From assembly GCA_905142475.1 (NCBI GenBank), contig LR990730.1, forward strand, positions 2,356,001 to 2,420,000: DNA of 64,000 bases. The letters are read 5' to 3'. This document shows positions 18,629 to 28,935 of the stretch, piece after piece (position 1 is the stretch's first letter; every line of letters begins with the position of its first letter). The notes beneath the pieces were generated by a model that saw only the letters and a list, made by a program, of their open reading frames with translations, made no database searches and was not told the origin of the DNA. A program made the position numbers and the translations under genes. This DNA is from Xanthomonas hydrangeae (lineage in GTDB: Bacteria; Pseudomonadota; Gammaproteobacteria; Xanthomonadales; Xanthomonadaceae).

Positions 18629-19369
18629 CTACCAGCCCATGTGATGGCCGCCGTTGATATCCAGGTTGGATCCGGTGATCCAGGCGGCCTCTTCCGCGAC
18701 CAGAAATGCCACCGCATAGGCGATCTCTTCCGGGCGACCCAGCCGCCCCGTGGGGATGTCGGCAACGATCTTGGCGCGCACCTCTTCCGGCACCGCCATG
18801 ACCATGTCGGTGGCCACGTAGCCTGGTGAGACGGTGTTGACGGTCACCCCGAATGCCGCGTTTTCGCGCGCCAGCGAGATGGTGAAGCCGTGCATGCCGG
18901 CCTTGGCGGCGGCGTAGTTGGCCTGCCCGTACTGGCCCTTCAATCCGTTGATGGAGCTGATCTGGATCACCCGGCCCCAGCCGCGCTTGCGCATGCCCTC
19001 GATCACCGGGCGGGTGACGTTGAAGACCGAATTGAGGTTGGTATTGATGACCTCATGCCACTGCTCGGCGGTCATGCGGTGGAAGGTGGTATCGCGGGTG
19101 ATGCCGGCGTTGTTGACCAGTATTTCGATCGGCCCGAGTGAGGCTTCCACTTCCTCGACCAAGGCGCGCGCATGCTCGGAGGAGGCCACATCGCCGCGAA
19201 ACAGGGCGAACTCGTAGCCCTGCGCCTGCATGCGCTGCTGCCATGCGCGGGCTTTTTCGGCATTGCGGAAATTGCTGGCGACCCGGTGCCCCTGGTCGGC
19301 CAGGCGCTTGCAGATGGCGGTGCCGATGCCGCCGGTGCCGCCGGTGATCAATGCGACGCGAGATGTCAT
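18629..19369 (-). CDS. phaB: acetoacetyl-CoA reductase (NADPH), PhaB
   Basis: 246 aa, classical short-chain dehydrogenase. The cofactor motif TGGTGGIG is at residues 9-16, LVNNAG near 90, the catalytic Ser is in IQISSINGLKGQYGQANYAA, and the Tyr-x3-Lys in YAAAKAG. The length and the region around the catalytic Tyr match PhaB, which reduces acetoacetyl-CoA to (R)-3-hydroxybutyryl-CoA for polyhydroxybutyrate. FabG is the main alternative but is normally in the fatty-acid cluster. It lies on the same strand as phaR. The polymerase genes phaC/phaE are not in this window. Confidence 0.9.
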   Translation of the reverse strand: MTSRVALITGGTGGIGTAICKRLADQGHRVASNFRNAEKARAWQQRMQAQGYEFALFRGDVASSEHARALVEEVEASLGPIEILVNNAGITRDTTFHRMTAEQWHEVINTNLNSVFNVTRPVIEGMRKRGWGRVIQISSINGLKGQYGQANYAAAKAGMHGFTISLARENAAFGVTVNTVSPGYVATDMVMAVPEEVRAKIVADIPTGRLGRPEEIAYAVAFLVAEEAAWITGSNLDINGGHHMGW

Positions 19370-19482
19370 GACGACTCCAATGAACAGATGGTAGGCGAGT
19401 GGAACGCGGACACTGGCGCCGCGCCCGGTTGCCGGTGCTGGGTCGCAATTCTAGTCACGCAGGCGCTGTGATGCGCGCTCGG

Positions 19483-20349
19483 TCACGTTCGGAGGTGGTG
19501 GCGGGGCAGCAGTTGGGGCGAAAAATGCTGCACGGCATGTTGCAGCAGCGTGTCGACTGCAGCATGCCGCGGCAGCGCTGCCGCGTTCTGTCCTAGTGCG
19601 GCCCAGGCGGCGTGCAGGGCCGGCAGCGGGTCGGCATCGTCCAGTGCGGGGGCGTCGTGCGACTTGGACAGCTTGCGGCCGTCGCCAGCCAGGATCAGCG
19701 GCAGGTGCAGATAGCGCGGCTGCGGCAGGCCCAGGGCGCGCTGCAGCAGCAGCTGGCGCGGGGTGGAGTCGAGCAGGTCCGCGCCACGCACCACATCGGT
19801 GATGATTTGCGCGGCATCGTCCACCACCACCGCCAGCTGGTAGGCCCAGTAGCCATCGGCGCGGCGCAGCACCACATCGCCCACCTCGGCATACACGTCC
19901 TGCATCACGTGGCCCTGCAGTGCGTCGTCGAAGCCGACCGGCGCCTGCGGCGGCACCCGCAGGCGCACCGCGCGGCGGGTACCCAGCGGCGCCACACAGG
20001 CGTGGTGGATGCCGTCCATGCCCGCAAGATCGGCGCGGCTGCAGCTGCATTCGAAGGCCAGCCCGGCCTCCAGCAGCGTGGTCAGGGCTGCGGCGTACTG
20101 CGCGTCGCGATCGGACTGATATATCACAGGGATGTCCGGGCTCAGCCCGAATGCCGCCAACGTGCGCAACTGGCGTTTGGTGGCGCCCGGCTCGGCACGC
20201 GGCGGGTCGATGTCTTCGATGCGCACGCACCACTCACCGCCGGCATGCCGCACGAGCAGCCAGCTGCCGAAGGCCGCCAGCAGGGAGCCGAAGTGCAGGG
20301 GGCCGGTGGGGGAGGGCGCAAAACGTCCGCGGTAGCTGGGTGATGACAT
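19483..20349 (-). CDS. gluQRS: glutamyl-Q tRNA(Asp) synthetase
   Basis: 288 aa. It resembles the catalytic half of glutamyl-tRNA synthetase without an anticodon-binding domain. The N-terminus shows [18 protein letters not shown] (HIGH-like PLHFGS), the zinc-ligand region is CSCSRADL with HHACV following, and the KMSKS counterpart is [11 protein letters not shown] near residue 230. It charges glutamate onto queuosine of tRNA-Asp. This pairs functionally with queG 9 kb away, which completes the queuosine base. In many proteobacteria the gene follows dksA; here it is beside phaB. Confidence 0.95.
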   Translation of the reverse strand: MSSPSYRGRFAPSPTGPLHFGSLLAAFGSWLLVRHAGGEWCVRIEDIDPPRAEPGATKRQLRTLAAFGLSPDIPVIYQSDRDAQYAAALTTLLEAGLAFECSCSRADLAGMDGIHHACVAPLGTRRAVRLRVPPQAPVGFDDALQGHVMQDVYAEVGDVVLRRADGYWAYQLAVVVDDAAQIITDVVRGADLLDSTPRQLLLQRALGLPQPRYLHLPLILAGDGRKLSKSHDAPALDDADPLPALHAAWAALGQNAAALPRHAAVDTLLQHAVQHFSPQLLPRHHLRT

Positions 20350-20377
20350 GGGCAGCTGAATCGTCGGTCAGATGCTT

Positions 20378-20391
20378 GCTTGATTTCAAGC
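20378..20391. promoter_or_regulatory. palindrome upstream of htpX, possible regulatory or -35 site
   Basis: GCTTGATTTCAAGC is a 14-base palindrome 56 bp before the htpX start. It contains CTTGA, part of a heat-shock sigma -35 consensus, but I see no convincing matching -10, so its role is uncertain. Confidence 0.3.
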
Positions 20392-20447
20392 GCTGGCGGC
20401 CGCAAATCCGCAGCAGTTCATTCCCGCATGTGTGGAGTCATCGCGCC

Positions 20448-21326
20448 ATGTTCAACCGCATTTTCCTGTTTCTGCTGACCAATTTTGCGGTGCTGATGCT
20501 GGCCGGCATCGTGATGTCGGTGCTGGGCGTCAATCCCGCGCAGATGAGCGGCTTGCTGGTGATGGCGGCCGTGTTCGGTTTTGGTGGGTCGCTCGTTTCC
20601 TTGCTGCTGTCCAAGTTCATGGCCAAGCGCAGCACCGGCGCCCATGTCATCACCGAACCGCGCACGCCGACCGAGCGCTGGCTGCTGGAGACCGTGCGTC
20701 GCCAGTCGCAGGCGGCCGGCATCGGCATGCCGGAAGTGGCGATCTACGACGGTCCGGAGATCAATGCCTTCGCCACTGGCGCCAACCGCAACAACGCGTT
20801 GGTGGCGGTATCCACCGGCCTGTTGCAGAACATGAGCCAGGACGAGGCCGAAGCGGTGCTGGGCCACGAAATCGCGCACGTCGCCAACGGCGATATGGTC
20901 ACCATGGCGCTGCTGCAAGGCGTGCTCAATACCTTCGTGATCGTGTTGGCGCGTGTGGTCGGCGGTGTCATCGATGGCGCCATCTCCAGCAATCGCGAAG
21001 GTGGCCGCGGTTTTGCGTATTACATCATCGTGTTCGCGCTGGAGATGGTGTTCGGTTTGTTCGCGACCATGATCGCGATGTGGTTCTCGCGTCACCGCGA
21101 GTTCCGCGCCGATGCCGGTGGTGCGCAGCTGGCAGGGCGCAGCAAGATGATCGCGGCGCTGGAGCGCTTGTCGCTCAATCACGGCCAGAACACCTTGCCC
21201 TCGCAGGTGCAGGCGTTCGGGATCTCCGGTGGTGTGGGTGACGGCCTGCGTCGTCTGTTCCTGAGCCATCCGCCGCTGACCGAGCGCATCGCTGCGCTGC
21301 GTGCCGCGAACGATGCTGCGCGATAA
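20448..21326 (+). CDS. htpX: protease HtpX (membrane zinc metalloprotease)
   Basis: 292 aa, family-typical. Two N-terminal membrane helices ([20 protein letters not shown] and [20 protein letters not shown]) precede the zinc site [10 protein letters not shown] (about residue 140). Two further hydrophobic stretches follow ([39 protein letters not shown]), then [12 protein letters not shown], which supplies the third zinc ligand region, and a cytosolic tail with [12 protein letters not shown]. HtpX degrades misfolded membrane proteins together with FtsH. ATG 20448 begins at the first helix. Confidence 0.97.
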   Translation: MFNRIFLFLLTNFAVLMLAGIVMSVLGVNPAQMSGLLVMAAVFGFGGSLVSLLLSKFMAKRSTGAHVITEPRTPTERWLLETVRRQSQAAGIGMPEVAIYDGPEINAFATGANRNNALVAVSTGLLQNMSQDEAEAVLGHEIAHVANGDMVTMALLQGVLNTFVIVLARVVGGVIDGAISSNREGGRGFAYYIIVFALEMVFGLFATMIAMWFSRHREFRADAGGAQLAGRSKMIAALERLSLNHGQNTLPSQVQAFGISGGVGDGLRRLFLSHPPLTERIAALRAANDAAR

Positions 21327-21339
21327 GGCTGCACTGCGG

Positions 21340-21463
21340 TCGATTGTCTTGAATTGGCTGGTCAGCGCGGATAGATCGGTTGTAGAGCTGCGGATCTGTT
21401 GATTGGCTGCAGGGCCCTTGCCCGCCCACCATCGCGGGACACGCCGCAAGTACGTCCATGTAG
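21340..21463. repeat. palindromic repeat, left part, interrupted by IS110 copy 2
   Basis: Same family and same break point as 6030-6157, with CGATTGTCTTGAATTGGCTG leader similarity, CCCTTGCCCGCCCACC, and the junction GTCCATGTAG. One base differs from copy 1 next to the junction (CATGTAG instead of CGTGTAG). The right half resumes at 22695. Confidence 0.85.
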
Positions 21464-21563
21464 CAACTGTGTTGTTGGAGGGGGTTCAGACCGTTGTGGA
21501 AGCCTGGCACGGGAACGCCGGCCGCTGGTCAGCAGCCGGCGGATCCATCGAGAGCATGGTCAC

Positions 21564-22499
<936 letters not shown>

Positions 22500-22512
22500 T
22501 TAGGCTTGAAGG

Positions 22513-22666
22513 GTCGAGAGCTCCCCTGCCTGCCCAGCCTTACGTCTACGAGTGGCCACTCTGGCAACCGTTCGGGCGATACAGGGGAGAAACCGGCGTG
22601 GGCACCCAGCTACACGACGATCGGTAACGATCCAGGCTCTCACGGTGGCCCACGCCGGCTCTCGAC
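22513..22666 (-). ncRNA. predicted IS110 bridge RNA, copy 2
   Basis: Same sequence and fold as 7207-7360. Target guides lie at 22634-22644 and 22610-22616. At this insertion site the right-target guide CGTGTAG faces CTACATG, so one pair becomes G-T while the other six stay Watson-Crick. The left-target guide again tolerates one G-T. Confidence 0.78.
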
Positions 22667-22694
22667 GCCCAAACTGCCAGAATCCGAACAGATA

Positions 22695-22760
22695 AGGCTC
22701 TTACGCGGCATCCATGCCGCGTAAGGTCCCGCGACGGTGGGCGGGCAAGGACCAGTCGAG
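22695..22760. repeat. palindromic repeat, right part, after IS110 copy 2
   Basis: Resumes with AGGCTCTTACGCGGCATCC, the inner hairpin and the outer arm GGTGGGCGGGCAAGG. Followed by GTCGAGATGGTCGATGTGCA, also seen after the copies at 36115 and 49675. Confidence 0.85.
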
Positions 22761-22805
22761 ATGGTCGATGTGCATGGCTTTCAACAAAGCGACCAGCAAC
22801 CTTTC

Positions 22806-22925
22806 TGGTGCGGCGCCCTCACCGCTCGCGGGACACGCCGCAAGTACATCCATGTAGGCTCGGTGGCGGCATCCATGCCGCCACACGGTCCCGCAAGCGG
22901 CGAGGGCGCCGCGCCCTCGACTCAC
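22806..22925. repeat. palindromic repeat, GGTGGCGG subtype
   Basis: A second subtype of the family. Arms GCGCCCTCACCGCTCGCGGG / CCCGCAAGCGGCGAGGGCGC surround ACGCCGCAAGTACATCCATG, TAGGCTCGGTGGCGGCATCC and the inner hairpin GGTGGCGGCATC-GATGCCGCCA. It keeps the TGTAGGCT junction sequence but lacks the TTACG segment recognised by the left-target guide, and carries no insertion. Confidence 0.8.
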
Positions 22926-22967
22926 CTAGCTTTGATTGTTGGTCTTTCGCTTGCCTCGGCAAGGCCT

Positions 22968-25037
22968 TCAACCGAACTCGTAGTTCATCAACGGCCCGGT
23001 CGGTGCGACGAAGTCGCCTTGCACATAGTCCACACCGGCACTGAAGAAGTTGCTCATCGACTGCGCATCGGCCACGAATTCGGCCACGGTGAGAATGCCG
23101 GCCGGTTGCGCGCGCGAAGTGATCTCGCGAATTTTTTCCTGACTTTCGCGGGCCGATGCGACATCGCCGGTGATACCCCGATCCAGCTTGAGAAATGCCG
23201 GCTGGAAGTGCGCCAGCAACTGGAACGAATCCAGGCCGGAACCGAATTGTTCCAGCCCCACCTTGCAGCCCATTGAAGACAGCGAGGCCAGAAACTGCTG
23301 GGCGTTGCGCAGATGCGTGAACACCTTCGATTCCGGCGTCTGCAGCCACAGCCGCTCGCCGGGCACGCCGTACACCGCCAACTGCTCGCGGATGGTGTCG
23401 ATCATCTGTGGGTCGGAGAACGAGTTCGGTCCGATCCGCACCAACAGGTGTGTCTTGTGTCCGGCACGTTGCCGCTCGCCGAGCTGGCGAATCGCGCGCG
23501 CCACCACCCAGCGGTCGATTTCGGTGATCAGGTCGTGCTCTTCGGCGATGGCGATAAACGCGTTCGGGGACATGATTTCGCCATTGCGTTCCAGCCGCAA
23601 AAACGCCTGGTACAACTCCACCGGTTCGCCCTGCAGGTTGAGCACAGGCTGGTAGTGCAGCGAGAAGCCATCGCCGACCAGTGCTTCGCGCAGCTGTTCT
23701 ACCCAACGTTCGATGCGTTCTTCTTCGGCGCGATCAGAGGCGGCCGGGTCATAGATGCTGACCGCATTGCCGCCGAGCTCGGCGGTGGTGCGTACCGCCT
23801 CGGTGCCGCGATTGAGCACCTGGCCGATGCTGGCGATCTTTTCGCCGATCTGTACCCCGCCAATGCTCACCGTGACCGTGGCCGAGCGCGCGCCGATGCT
23901 GAAGACGTGCTGCGCGAATGCATCGCGCACCATGTCTGCCAATGCGTGGGTGCGCGCGTAGTTGCCGTCCATCAGCAACGCAAAGCTGTGCTCGCCGAAG
24001 CGCGCCGCCACCACGCTGTCATCCAGCACGCTGGCCACGTGCGCGGCCAGGGCGGCGATCAACGCGTCGGCCGAATCCAGGCCGATTTCGGGCAATAGCC
24101 GCGCGTAATGGTCCGGCTCGATCAGCAGGAAGCCGGATTGGCCTTCGCTGCGACCGGCCCGTGCCACCGCCTGTTCCAGCGCGACCATGAAGGTTGGCCG
24201 GTTGAGCAGGCCGGTGACCTGATCGCGTTGGCGCAGATCTTCGACCTCGCGTGCCAGTTCCGGGTCGAATTCCTCGCGGCGGCGGAACACCACCTGGATG
24301 CACGGCTCGCCTTCATACGTGGCGGTGGCAAATTCCATCGTCGCCGGGAAGGTGTCGCCTTCCAGCCGGCGTGCGTCGACCTTGTACTGCGCCGGTGGCG
24401 GTTCGCCCTTGGATAGCGACTTGAGCAACTGCTTGAAATCGTCCACATACTGCGCGGCGATCATGTCCAGCAAGGACACGCCCTCGACATCCTCGAACGA
24501 CTCGAAGCCGAACATCTCCAGATACGCCTCGTTGGCACGGATATGCATGCCCTCGTGCACGTAGGCGATGGGGTCGCGCGAAGAGGCGATCAGGGCATCG
24601 CACCGCCGCTCGGTTTCGCGCATCTGCGCTTCGATGCGGCGCAGTCCGCGCCGGGCCTGCAGATCGGCCCATTCCGAACGCACCAGTGCCAGCAGATGCT
24701 CCGGACGATGCCGCAGCACGAGCGCGCGAATACCGTGCGAGGCGGCCTCGACCAACGCGTTTTCTTCGATCCGTTCGACCAGCAGAATGATCGGAATGTC
24801 CTTGCCGCTGCTCGCGATCTGCTGCTGCAGCGCGCTCATCGGAATCTGCAGCGCCTGGCCATGCAGGGCCAGATCGATCTGGCCGGACAACATGCTGGCG
24901 AGGTCTTCCAGGGTCTGCGGCCGCGATGGACGCACTGCAATGCCGCCGTTGCGCAACGCGGTCACGATCGCCTCCGCGCTCTCGACACTGTCGTCAACGA
25001 TCATCAGGCGGAGGGTGAGATCTTTACCTTTCTGCAT
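22968..25037 (-). CDS. fimX: FimX-type type IV pilus regulator (REC-PAS-GGDEF-EAL)
   Basis: 689 aa. Parts in order: a degenerate receiver-like domain (LTLRLMIVDDSVESAEAIVT, 1-130), a PAS domain (about 165-290, LIASSRDPIAYVHEG), a degenerate GGDEF domain whose signature reads ARFGEHSFALLM (about 380), and a C-terminal EAL-like domain with QAFLRLERNG in place of EAL and EQFGSGLDSFQLL in place of the DDFGTG loop. FimX binds c-di-GMP without turning it over and links PilZ and PilB to control pilus assembly and twitching. ATG 25037 gives the known Xanthomonas N-terminus MQKGKDLTLRL; the longer upstream frame is not protein-like. Confidence 0.93.
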   Translation of the reverse strand: MQKGKDLTLRLMIVDDSVESAEAIVTALRNGGIAVRPSRPQTLEDLASMLSGQIDLALHGQALQIPMSALQQQIASSGKDIPIILLVERIEENALVEAASHGIRALVLRHRPEHLLALVRSEWADLQARRGLRRIEAQMRETERRCDALIASSRDPIAYVHEGMHIRANEAYLEMFGFESFEDVEGVSLLDMIAAQYVDDFKQLLKSLSKGEPPPAQYKVDARRLEGDTFPATMEFATATYEGEPCIQVVFRRREEFDPELAREVEDLRQRDQVTGLLNRPTFMVALEQAVARAGRSEGQSGFLLIEPDHYARLLPEIGLDSADALIAALAAHVASVLDDSVVAARFGEHSFALLMDGNYARTHALADMVRDAFAQHVFSIGARSATVTVSIGGVQIGEKIASIGQVLNRGTEAVRTTAELGGNAVSIYDPAASDRAEEERIERWVEQLREALVGDGFSLHYQPVLNLQGEPVELYQAFLRLERNGEIMSPNAFIAIAEEHDLITEIDRWVVARAIRQLGERQRAGHKTHLLVRIGPNSFSDPQMIDTIREQLAVYGVPGERLWLQTPESKVFTHLRNAQQFLASLSSMGCKVGLEQFGSGLDSFQLLAHFQPAFLKLDRGITGDVASARESQEKIREITSRAQPAGILTVAEFVADAQSMSNFFSAGVDYVQGDFVAPTGPLMNYEFG

Positions 25038-25153
25038 GCGCGGCTTCCTGGAGACGGCTCTAAATACACGAAGGGGGTCGGAGGCGTCCATGTATGTGGA
25101 CAAGACCGCATCCGGGGTGAGACTTGGTCCACGTTCTAGTACCCAGCATAGGC

Positions 25154-26335
25154 TTAAGCGACGCTTCCTGCGGCGTGACCGGATGCCCATGCCCACTGGA
25201 AGTTGTAGCCGCCCAACCAGCCCGTCACATCCAGCACCTCACCGACGAAATACAAGCCAGCTACCAGACGCGACTCCATGGATGCACTGGAGACCTGGTT
25301 GGTATCGACACCGCCGAGCGTTACTTCAGCGGTACGGTAGCCTTCGGTTCCGCTGGCGACCAGCGGAAATGCGCCGAGCAGGTCGGCTGCGGCCTGCAGT
25401 TGCGGCGGATCGAGCTGACGCACCGGCTTGTCCGGCAGCCACACTTCGCACAGGCGCTGCGCAAAGCGTCGCGGCAGCACATCGGCCAGTACATTGCGCA
25501 GCTCGGTGGCGCCGCGTTGGTTTTTTTGTTCGCGCAACCAGGCTGCAGCATCCTGGCCGGGCAGCAGATCCAGGCGCAGATCATCGCCGGGCTGCCAGTA
25601 AGAGGAGATCTGCAGGATCGCCGGGCCACTGACGCCGCGGTGGGTGAGTAGCATGAAGTTGCGGAAGCTGACCCCGTTGCAGTGCGCCTCGACCGGCAAA
25701 GCCAGCCCGGACAACTCCTGCAGCCGCTCCTGATGCTTGCCACTCAGCGTCAGCGGAACCAGCCCGGCGCGTGTCGGTAGCAGCTCGTGGCCAAACTGTT
25801 TGGCCAGCGTATAGCCGAAGCCGCTGGCGCCCATGCTCGGAATCGACAGCCCGCCGGTTGCCACGATCAGCGATTGCGCCTGCACGCGCCCCTGGCTGGT
25901 TTCGATACTGAAACCATCGCTGTCGCGCCGTACCGAGCGTACTTCGCACTCGGTACGCACCTGCACGCCGGCCGCTTCGCACTCGTCCAGCAACATGCGC
26001 ACGATCTGCTTGGACGAGATGTCGCAGAACAGCTGGCCCAGCTCTTTCTCGTGATAGGCGATGCCGTGGCGCTCGACCATTTCCACGAAATCCGCCGGGC
26101 TGTAGCGGGCCAGCGCGGATTTGCAGAAATGCCGGTTGGCCGACAGAAAGTTGCCTGGCGTGGTGCCGGTATTGGTGAAGTTGCAGCGCCCGCCACCGGA
26201 CATCAGGATCTTCTTGCCGACCTTGTTGGCATGGTCGATCACCAGCACCTGGCGGCCACGTCGGCCAGCGGTGAAGGCGCTCATCAGTCCGGCCGCGCCG
26301 GCACCGATGACCAACACGTCGTAACGCGTGCTCAT
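25154..26335 (-). CDS. BaiN/YhiN-family FAD-dependent oxidoreductase
   Basis: 393 aa. The N-terminal dinucleotide fold VLVIGAGAAGLMSA (8-21) is followed by the family signature KKILMSGGGRCNFTN, then HEKELGQLFCDISSKQIV, IVATGGLSIPSMGASGFGY and the C-terminal GLYFVGEVLDVTGWLGGYNF with QWAWASGHAAG. The family (HI0933/YhiN) is widespread; BaiN members reduce bile acids in gut bacteria, but the role in Xanthomonas-like organisms is not established. ATG 26335 overlaps the yaeQ stop by four bases, so the two are coupled. Confidence 0.9.
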   Translation of the reverse strand: MSTRYDVLVIGAGAAGLMSAFTAGRRGRQVLVIDHANKVGKKILMSGGGRCNFTNTGTTPGNFLSANRHFCKSALARYSPADFVEMVERHGIAYHEKELGQLFCDISSKQIVRMLLDECEAAGVQVRTECEVRSVRRDSDGFSIETSQGRVQAQSLIVATGGLSIPSMGASGFGYTLAKQFGHELLPTRAGLVPLTLSGKHQERLQELSGLALPVEAHCNGVSFRNFMLLTHRGVSGPAILQISSYWQPGDDLRLDLLPGQDAAAWLREQKNQRGATELRNVLADVLPRRFAQRLCEVWLPDKPVRQLDPPQLQAAADLLGAFPLVASGTEGYRTAEVTLGGVDTNQVSSASMESRLVAGLYFVGEVLDVTGWLGGYNFQWAWASGHAAGSVA

Positions 26336-26880
26336 TCGGCCGGAGCTTGCCGCACCATCGGGGTCAGGGTGACGTTGCCCTGATCTGCGATCATCTGCAC
26401 CTCGCCGTCCTGGATGATCACATCGAAGCGCATGCCGCGCTGGATCAGGGCGCCAAGCGCCTCGGTCGCCTGAGAATCGAGCTCCAGCACGCGCAGGTTG
26501 CGTTGCCGGCCGAGCGCATTGGCCTGCTTCTTCCACCAGGTTTCGGTGGCCTGGCCGCCGTAGCCGATCACCACTGCCTCACGCGAGCGATTGCAGGCCT
26601 TGCGCACGCGGCTTTCGTCCGGCTGGCCGAGGTCGATCCACAGATCCGGGTCGCCGGTGTAATCGCGCCGCCACAGGTCGGGCTCTTCGTCATTGCTCAG
26701 CCCGCGGCCGAACTCCAGCCGGTCGTCGGCAAACAGCGCGAACGCCAGTAGCCGCACCATCAGGCGCTCGTCGGTTTCGGAGGGGTGCTGGGCCAGGGTC
26801 AGCGAATGGTTGGCATAATAGCCACGGTCCATATCGCTGATCTGAAGTTCCGCCCTGCGGACGGTGGCGGTAAGAGCCAT
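26332..26880 (-). CDS. yaeQ: YaeQ family protein
   Basis: 182 aa, matching the YaeQ family from end to end: [76 protein letters not shown] and the C-terminal [20 protein letters not shown]. The fold is related to PD-(D/E)xK nucleases, and E. coli YaeQ was once proposed to compensate for loss of RfaH; the molecular function is unsettled. It lies directly upstream of the flavoprotein gene with a 4-bp overlap. Confidence 0.93.
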   Translation of the reverse strand: MALTATVRRAELQISDMDRGYYANHSLTLAQHPSETDERLMVRLLAFALFADDRLEFGRGLSNDEEPDLWRRDYTGDPDLWIDLGQPDESRVRKACNRSREAVVIGYGGQATETWWKKQANALGRQRNLRVLELDSQATEALGALIQRGMRFDVIIQDGEVQMIADQGNVTLTPMVRQAPAE

Positions 26881-26945
26881 CAGGATGCCGGTTGCAAAGG
26901 GCGCTCATGATACGCCGCCGCTGCAAGGCCGGCATGCTGCTGCCG

Positions 26946-27439
26946 CTAGATGCGCGGTTGCACTGCCAGCCAGCGGTCCAGTTGCGCAGCAAATGCCTGG
27001 CGGTCGCGTGCATGCAGCGCAGGCGGCCCACCGGTGGCGACGCCGGCACCGCGCAGTTCTTCCAGGAAGCTGCGTACCGACAGGCGCTCCTTGATGGAGT
27101 TGTCGGTGAATGGCTCGCCGCGCGGGCTGATGGCGGTCGCGCCTTGCTCCAGGACACGGGCTCCAGGACACGGGCAGCCAATGGAATGTCCTGCGTGACG
27201 ACAAGGTCGCCGGCGGCAACCCGTTCGGCAATGGCATCATCGGCCGCGTCCGGTCCGCCCGGAACCTGGACGGCGCGCACATGCGCCAGGCGTGGCGTGG
27301 GCAGAAAATGATTGGCGACCAGGGTCACTGCGGTGCGGGTGCGCACGGCAGCTCTGAACAAGATGTCGCGGACCACGGCAGGACAGGCATCGGCATCGAC
27401 CCAGATCTGCGCCTGGGTTGGCGTACATGGCGTATTCAT
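26946..27439 (-). pseudogene. yaiI: yaiI/yqxD (UPF0178) gene disrupted by a 14-bp tandem duplication
   Basis: The N-terminal half reads as a good DUF188 protein ([45 protein letters not shown]). The 14-base unit at 27161-27174 is repeated at 27147-27160, shifting the frame. Removing one copy restores [20 protein letters not shown], then [20 protein letters not shown] and [20 protein letters not shown], ending at the TAG at 26946-26948, a normal YaiI C-terminus. As given, the frame after the duplication is Ser/Arg-rich and reads past that stop. The lesion is in the sequence as supplied; assembly error cannot be excluded. Confidence 0.85.
27147..27174. repeat. 14-bp tandem duplication within yaiI
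   Basis: CTCCAGGACACGGG occurs twice in immediate succession (27147-27160 and 27161-27174). Fourteen is not a multiple of three, so the duplication frameshifts the gene on the minus strand. Confidence 0.95.
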
Positions 27440-27707
27440 AATGTGATATCGATAGGGAAGGGGCCTGACATGCGGTCGGATTTGGCCCGATAGTAAAAAT
27501 TTTGACGCGGGGTGTCGCTTTTTATTGGAATCGCGAGTATTGTGCACGCACTGTGTTTGCAAGGGTCACCGTGAATCGTGGCCTGATGCAGCCGGATCGT
27601 TACAGATCTCGCTTCATCGTTCCGCTTTACCAACGCCTGCAACTCAGTCTCAGCTCCGGCTTTTCGGACGCTGCGATTTATCAATCAATAGTTCAGGAGT
27701 TAGTAAA

Positions 27708-27917
27708 ATGTCAGAACGTCTAAACGGTACCGTGAAGTGGTTCAACGATGCCAAGGGCTTTGGCTTCATCACCCCGGAAAGCGGCCCGGACCTGTTCGTG
27801 CACTTCCGTGCCATCCAGGGCACCGGCTTCAAGTCGCTGCAGGAAGGCCAGAAGGTCACCTTCGTCGCCGTGCAGGGCCAGAAGGGCATGCAGGCTGACC
27901 AGGTGCAGGCGGTCTAA
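27708..27917 (+). CDS. cold-shock protein (CspA family)
   Basis: 69 aa. A single cold-shock domain with both RNA-binding motifs: [15 protein letters not shown] (RNP1) and DLFVHFRAI (RNP2), ending [20 protein letters not shown]. Such proteins act as single-stranded RNA/DNA chaperones that melt mRNA structure. AGGAG at 27695-27699 is 8 nt from ATG 27708. The 268 bp upstream back to yaiI contains no other gene and is long enough for the structured leader typical of csp mRNAs. A strong terminator follows the stop. Confidence 0.95.
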   Translation: MSERLNGTVKWFNDAKGFGFITPESGPDLFVHFRAIQGTGFKSLQEGQKVTFVAVQGQKGMQADQVQAV

Positions 27918-27943
27918 TCCGTCTGGAACCGTAAGGTTGCCAA

Positions 27944-27978
27944 AAACGCCGGTCGCGCAAGCGACCGGCGTTTTTTAT
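27944..27978 (+). terminator. intrinsic terminator of the cold-shock gene
   Basis: AACGCCGGTCGC-GCAA-GCGACCGGCGTT forms a 12-bp stem with a GCAA tetraloop, followed by a T run. It starts 27 bases after the stop codon. Confidence 0.93.
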
Positions 27979-28097
27979 TGGGCTTCGTTTGAGTAACGCG
28001 CTTAGATTGTCGGCATCGCCGAGGCTGCAGGCGCGAGTGAGCGCGACGACGACGCGTGGATGGGTAGGATGTGCGCTTTCCGCGCGCAGCCCTTCTC

Positions 28098-28796
28098 ATG
28101 ATCACTGTCCACCATCTCAATAATTCCCGTTCCCAGCGGGTGCTGTGGCTGCTGGAAGAACTGGCGCTGCCGTACCAGCTCGTGCGGCATGAGCGAGATC
28201 CGAAGACCATGCTGGCACCGGCCGCATTGCGTGCGATCCATCCGCTGGGCAAATCGCCGCTGATTGTGGATGGCGATCTGACCGTGGCCGAGTCCGGCGC
28301 GATCATGGAGTATCTGACCGAACGCTACGACACCGAATGCGCCCTGTCGCCATCGCTGCGTCCGCAGGATTCGCCGGAGCGCATGCAGTTCCGCTACTGG
28401 ATGCATTACGCCGAAGGCTCGGCGATGCCGCCATTGTTGATGACGCTGATCTTCGCGCGCATTCGCAGTGCGCCGATGCCGTTCTTCGTCAAACCCATTG
28501 CACGCGCCATTGCGGACAAGGCGATGTCGGGCTTCGTCAGCCCGCAACTCAAGCTGCACCTGGACTGGATGGAGCAATCCCTGCAGGCCAGCAACTGGTT
28601 CGCCGGTGAGCGCTTTACTGCGGCTGACATCCAGATGAGCTTTCCGGTGCAGGCCGCCGCGGCGCGTGGTGGCGGATTTGAAAATTATCCGCGTTTGCGC
28701 GCGTTTCTGGAGCGGATCGAAGCGCGTCCGGCGTATCAGGCCGCGCTGAAGAAGGGCGGCCCGTTCGAGCTGATGGGGCGCAAGTCCCCAGAGTAA
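28098..28796 (+). CDS. glutathione S-transferase family protein
   Basis: 232 aa. The N-terminal thioredoxin-like GST domain (1-80) shows ITVHHLNNSRSQRVLWLLEE with the Ser expected to contact glutathione, LGKSPLIVDGD and ESGAIMEYL. The helical C-terminal domain (90-220) carries FAGERFTAADIQMSFPV, the N-capping box/hydrophobic staple region. The NSRSQRVLWLLEEL pattern and the MPPLLM-FARIRSAPMPFF stretch resemble the YliJ/Gtt-type bacterial GSTs. The substrate is unknown. ATG 28098 begins at the beta1 strand; the longer upstream frame is not conserved-looking. Confidence 0.9.
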   Translation: MITVHHLNNSRSQRVLWLLEELALPYQLVRHERDPKTMLAPAALRAIHPLGKSPLIVDGDLTVAESGAIMEYLTERYDTECALSPSLRPQDSPERMQFRYWMHYAEGSAMPPLLMTLIFARIRSAPMPFFVKPIARAIADKAMSGFVSPQLKLHLDWMEQSLQASNWFAGERFTAADIQMSFPVQAAAARGGGFENYPRLRAFLERIEARPAYQAALKKGGPFELMGRKSPE

Positions 28797-28935
28797 TGCT
28801 GGCAGCGGCTTGCCGAGCCGTACTGCTGCGGCAAGCAGAGATCACTTTGCTTGCCGCCATTCGTCTGGGTTTGAAACTCCCCAATCCCGACGTCCCAATT
28901 CCGCGCGCAACCACCTGCGCGCCGACATCCATACC

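Noticed and set aside
26690..27562. 290-codon open frame from yaiI into yaeQ
   Set aside because: It is the yaiI N-terminus continued in the wrong frame after the 14-bp duplication, then overlapping yaeQ; the real protein is restored when one unit is removed.
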